NCBI GenBank assembly: GCA_029891345.1
Contig: CM057009.1
Span: 91,621,416 to 91,685,415, forward strand
Length of the DNA stretch: 64,000 nt
Source: Dryococelus australis
Taxonomy: Eukaryota > Arthropoda > Insecta > Phasmatodea > Phasmatidae
Direction: 5' to 3'
The first letter of the stretch is position 1; each line of letters opens with the position of its first letter. Shown one piece after another: positions 61,439 to 64,000 of the stretch. A model generated the notes under the pieces. The model was not told the DNA's origin. It searched no databases and worked only from the letters and a program-made list of their open reading frames with translations. A program made the translations under genes and the position numbers.

Positions 61439-61821
61439 GACCATAAGGATATAAACACAGATGGTGGAAGCACTATCTTCTAAATCCACAATGGTTAGGC
61501 GGAAGGTGAACACCGTAGCTTAACAGGGGAAGGCGTCCTGTGCAAATCTGTAGGATGAGGCAGTAGCTAGTGCTTGTTGCGTACGATAATTACTCAGGGC
61601 GAGCACTACTCTCTTGGTGTCCGTAAGGGACAGAACGTGTCTCAGTGTGAAGCTGGTGACGCTGCTGGTTCTACCTTCGGTACTTTGGTAGTGTAGGCAA
61701 GGATCTTCAGCCCCATGAGGGAAGCGAAGATGTCTTGGAAAGGTGTGAGCCTCGGCACCAATAGCTGGAGCGGTGAGAGCTCAGGAGAGGAGTCAGAAGA
61801 CTAGATCAATATCTGAAACAG

Positions 61822-61858
61822 AACTGACGATCTGGAGGCCGGGATGTCTCCTTTTATA
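61822..61858 (-). promoter_or_regulatory. TATA box plus arthropod initiator
   Basis: On the minus strand, TATAAAAG (61858-61851) is followed by TCAGTT (61827-61822). The initiator A at 61825 lies 33 bases from the first T of the TATA box, the standard core-promoter spacing; TCAGT is the arthropod initiator consensus. It reads towards the 223-codon frame at 60360-61031. Confidence 0.6.
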
Positions 61859-61935
61859 CTTCTCGGCCATCCCTTCCTTCACGGGCATAAGGCATCTAGA
61901 GAGAGGATTAGCAGGTGCAAGCCCAGCACTTAGGT

Positions 61936-62413
61936 CAGTGCTGTCCAACTTTGAAGGGCTCGTGGGTCACAACTCAAATTCTAGCAAAGTCGCAGGTCGT
62001 ACGATACTTTTGGCAAATTGAGTGAGTGAAGGGGTGGACGCTTGCTAACATGCGCTTCGACGACGTGTAGTGTAAAGTTATTCTGTTGGTAGCACTGCAC
62101 TATTCATGATGGCTCTCCCCACTCTCATCTTAACTCGAGTTAGTCAGTGCAGTTTCTGCGGAACAAGGTATTCTCAAATAAAGCCTACATTAGATTGATA
62201 ATCAACATTGGGTTGTGATATTATGAATAGGCTTGATTAAGAAGTCAATGGGGAGATTTTCATTTTTTTAAACATATAGCTGTGTAGCTTTTTCGTGGAA
62301 AATTAATGTTTATATTGTTTATATGTTTATTATGTTTGTAAAGCCACTGTAGGCCATACAAAAACGGCCTGCAGGCCGCATACGGCCCACGGGCCACCAG
62401 TTGGACAGCCCTG
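61936..62413. mobile_element. hAT-type MITE, 478 bases
   Basis: Termini CAGTGCTGTCCAACT at 61936 and the reverse complement of AGTTGGACAGCCCTG at 62413 match at 14 of 15 positions. CAG(T/G)G-type ends with GGCC-rich subterminal text (GGCCGCATACGGCCC) are typical of hAT elements such as Charlie-like MITEs. There is no coding capacity. The expected 8-base duplication is degraded. It sits upstream of the promoter at 61822-61858. Confidence 0.7.
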
Positions 62414-64000
62414 GACTAGATCCTTGGTGCAAGCGGCATAGTGGAGAGCAGTGGGATAAAGCCATCTTACTCGTGGCAGCATCCAGTGGCGCATTGCTGT
62501 ACTAGCCACGGGTCTCTCGCATGATGCTGGTGGCTCATCGGGCGAAAATAAAAATTATTATTGGGACATCTGTCCCAGCCCGGTAGATACAACAATCGTG
62601 TAGGAGGTGGTGGCGGTAACTCAACTCTGTAGACAAACTGCCAGGGATGCAGCAGCACTGATGAGTAGCGGTTGTTTATTAATATTGTGAAAGACATCAT
62701 GTGTCAATTCGCCCCCTCTACCCTTGCAATGTACTCATTTGGGCATTGAGTATAGAAGAGAAAAACAAATTCCTGTGCAGGAATGTAGAACTGTCCCCAC
62801 ATCAGCAATTTATTTCTCTCGCTGGGCTTCTGTAGGGGTGTCTGCTCTGTGCTGGTTGCGACCTGCTCTCACTACTTGCAGATGTGCCGGCATGCTGCCC
62901 AAGACAGGTGCTGGCTGGAATGTATTCTTGCAGTAGCAGAGTTGGCTAGACGAAATCATCTCTCTCTATGTCACACACAAGGCTGTCTTCCCTCTCTCTC
63001 TTCTTCATTGCTGGTGGGCTGGAGTGGCATGCTGCAAATTGGAGTGTAATGTAAGTGTCACGTGGTGTGTCCAATGTCTGTGATAGCACGTGGCCTTCTG
63101 ATTATTGTGTGCCGACATACATCAACAGCTGTAAGGCTTGGTTACTGACAATATGATTTGTACAAATCTAGGGAAAGAGCATACACATTGGCCAGCACAC
63201 GGAATAAGTTACAACCTTTGGGAGCTGATTTTTGTATACAATTTTATATATATATATATATATAGAAAAATTAAAAGAAAATATACCCCTACTCGCGTGG
63301 TGTGTTGTCTAACTAACCTCTGTGGCCGCCTGATGCAGTAGTGTGTGTAGGCCCTGCCTTTGGCCTCCCTATCTTAAGGCACAGTAGAATTAGGTTGAAA
63401 AGAACTATGGGGTTTTGCACATCCGAGACCTTCTGTCATCTTGTCTGCGCACTAATGTGGGGAAGCAAGTGTATGGACAAACGTAACAGAATCACACTTC
63501 ACCATCTTACATCGACATAGAGAAAAAAGACACAGAGCCCTATTCACACAACAAAAGAAAGCACTCAGATTTTTACAAATTGAGATCAATAAGTTTCTTC
63601 GTACCACGTTCTTGCTGTCATGTCATTGTCCTTACATAATTATGATTTTACATCCACAGAATTACTGGTATTTTGATTAACTCAATGTTTACTTAAGCAC
63701 AATAAACAAGACCGAATTATTTCAACATCCTTAGCTTCTGACATTACATAGCGTTGATTCTAACATCAACAGTATTATCAATGGAAGTAGATATACTGAC
63801 ACTTCTAATTTACATTAACAAGAACAAAAATCAGTTATTTACAACATGCTTTGTATAATTATAGTGTTACTGAATTTGCCTCTTGTCTTTACTGTATACA
63901 CCATTTATGAGTAATCAATTGCATATTATACCTTGCATTAAAGCAACTTTCTTACTTTCACAGTTTAGGCAACCACTTAGCAAATTTCTTTCAACAAAAG
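62414..64000. other. Non-coding end of window
   Basis: 62414-62700 continues the GC-richer composition and may belong to the same unit as the promoter and frame at 60-62 kb. A TA microsatellite lies at 63246-63264. Beyond that the sequence is AT-rich and nothing is recognised. Confidence 0.35.

Noticed and set aside
1..64000. CRISPR arrays, operons, riboswitches or bacterial insertion sequences
   Set aside because: No spaced palindromic repeats, no polycistronic layout, and all mobile elements are eukaryotic types.

Overview
This is an AT-rich, repeat-dense nuclear window from an animal, most likely an arthropod and probably an insect with a large genome. The evidence is animal-type Ty1/copia elements primed by an internal initiator-tRNA-Met site, Ty3/gypsy, pogo/Tigger, mariner and hAT relics, and two tRNA-derived SINEs, one resembling SINEs I recall from polyneopteran insects. 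There are no bacterial-style operons, and most long open frames are shadows. I cannot name the species.

The best-supported host gene lies on the + strand. It is a C2H2 zinc-finger gene with one exon at 19232-19395 and the next at 44323-44553. The two join in frame across an intron of about 24.9 kb and rebuild a canonical finger linker at the junction. Upstream exons and the end of the gene are not secure; 57567-57704 is a weak candidate for a tail exon.

Layout. 1-9771: non-coding sequence with a SINE (1493), a compound microsatellite carrying a 104-bp hairpin element (4844-4947), and the first copy of an unclassified terminal-inverted-repeat element (7442-9044). 9772-13620: a degenerate Ty1/copia element on the minus strand with both short LTRs. 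13693-15181: minus-strand relics of a retroviral-type envelope gene and a TTF/ZMYM-like protein. 18370-18600: a mariner-like C-terminal relic. 19232-44553: the two zinc-finger exons. Their intron holds a Ty3/gypsy relic (19640-22475, +), a better-preserved Ty1/copia element (22560-26654, -), an LTR-like and duplicated A-rich region (26655-38195) that hosts two TA-flanked pogo/Tigger elements, and the second copy of the unclassified element (39451-41407). 44708-49620: a deleted Tigger derivative, another Tigger-like element with a nested 221-bp MITE, and a hAT transposase relic. 54005-58310: a second SINE, a DD34D mariner relic, a CAATCCTC satellite patch, a 512-bp long-TIR element and a second mariner-type N-terminal relic. 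60340-62413: a GC-rich island on the minus strand with a 223-codon unrecognised frame, a TATA plus initiator promoter and a nested hAT MITE.

No multi-gene pathway is visible. The most distinctive points are the zinc-finger gene split by a transposon-filled intron, an uninterrupted DNA-binding-only Tigger frame inside that intron, an internal segment inverted between two copies of one Tigger family, the two-copy element with TGACGCC termini, and the GC-rich 60-62 kb unit. Calls rest on reading motifs by eye; no database search was possible.
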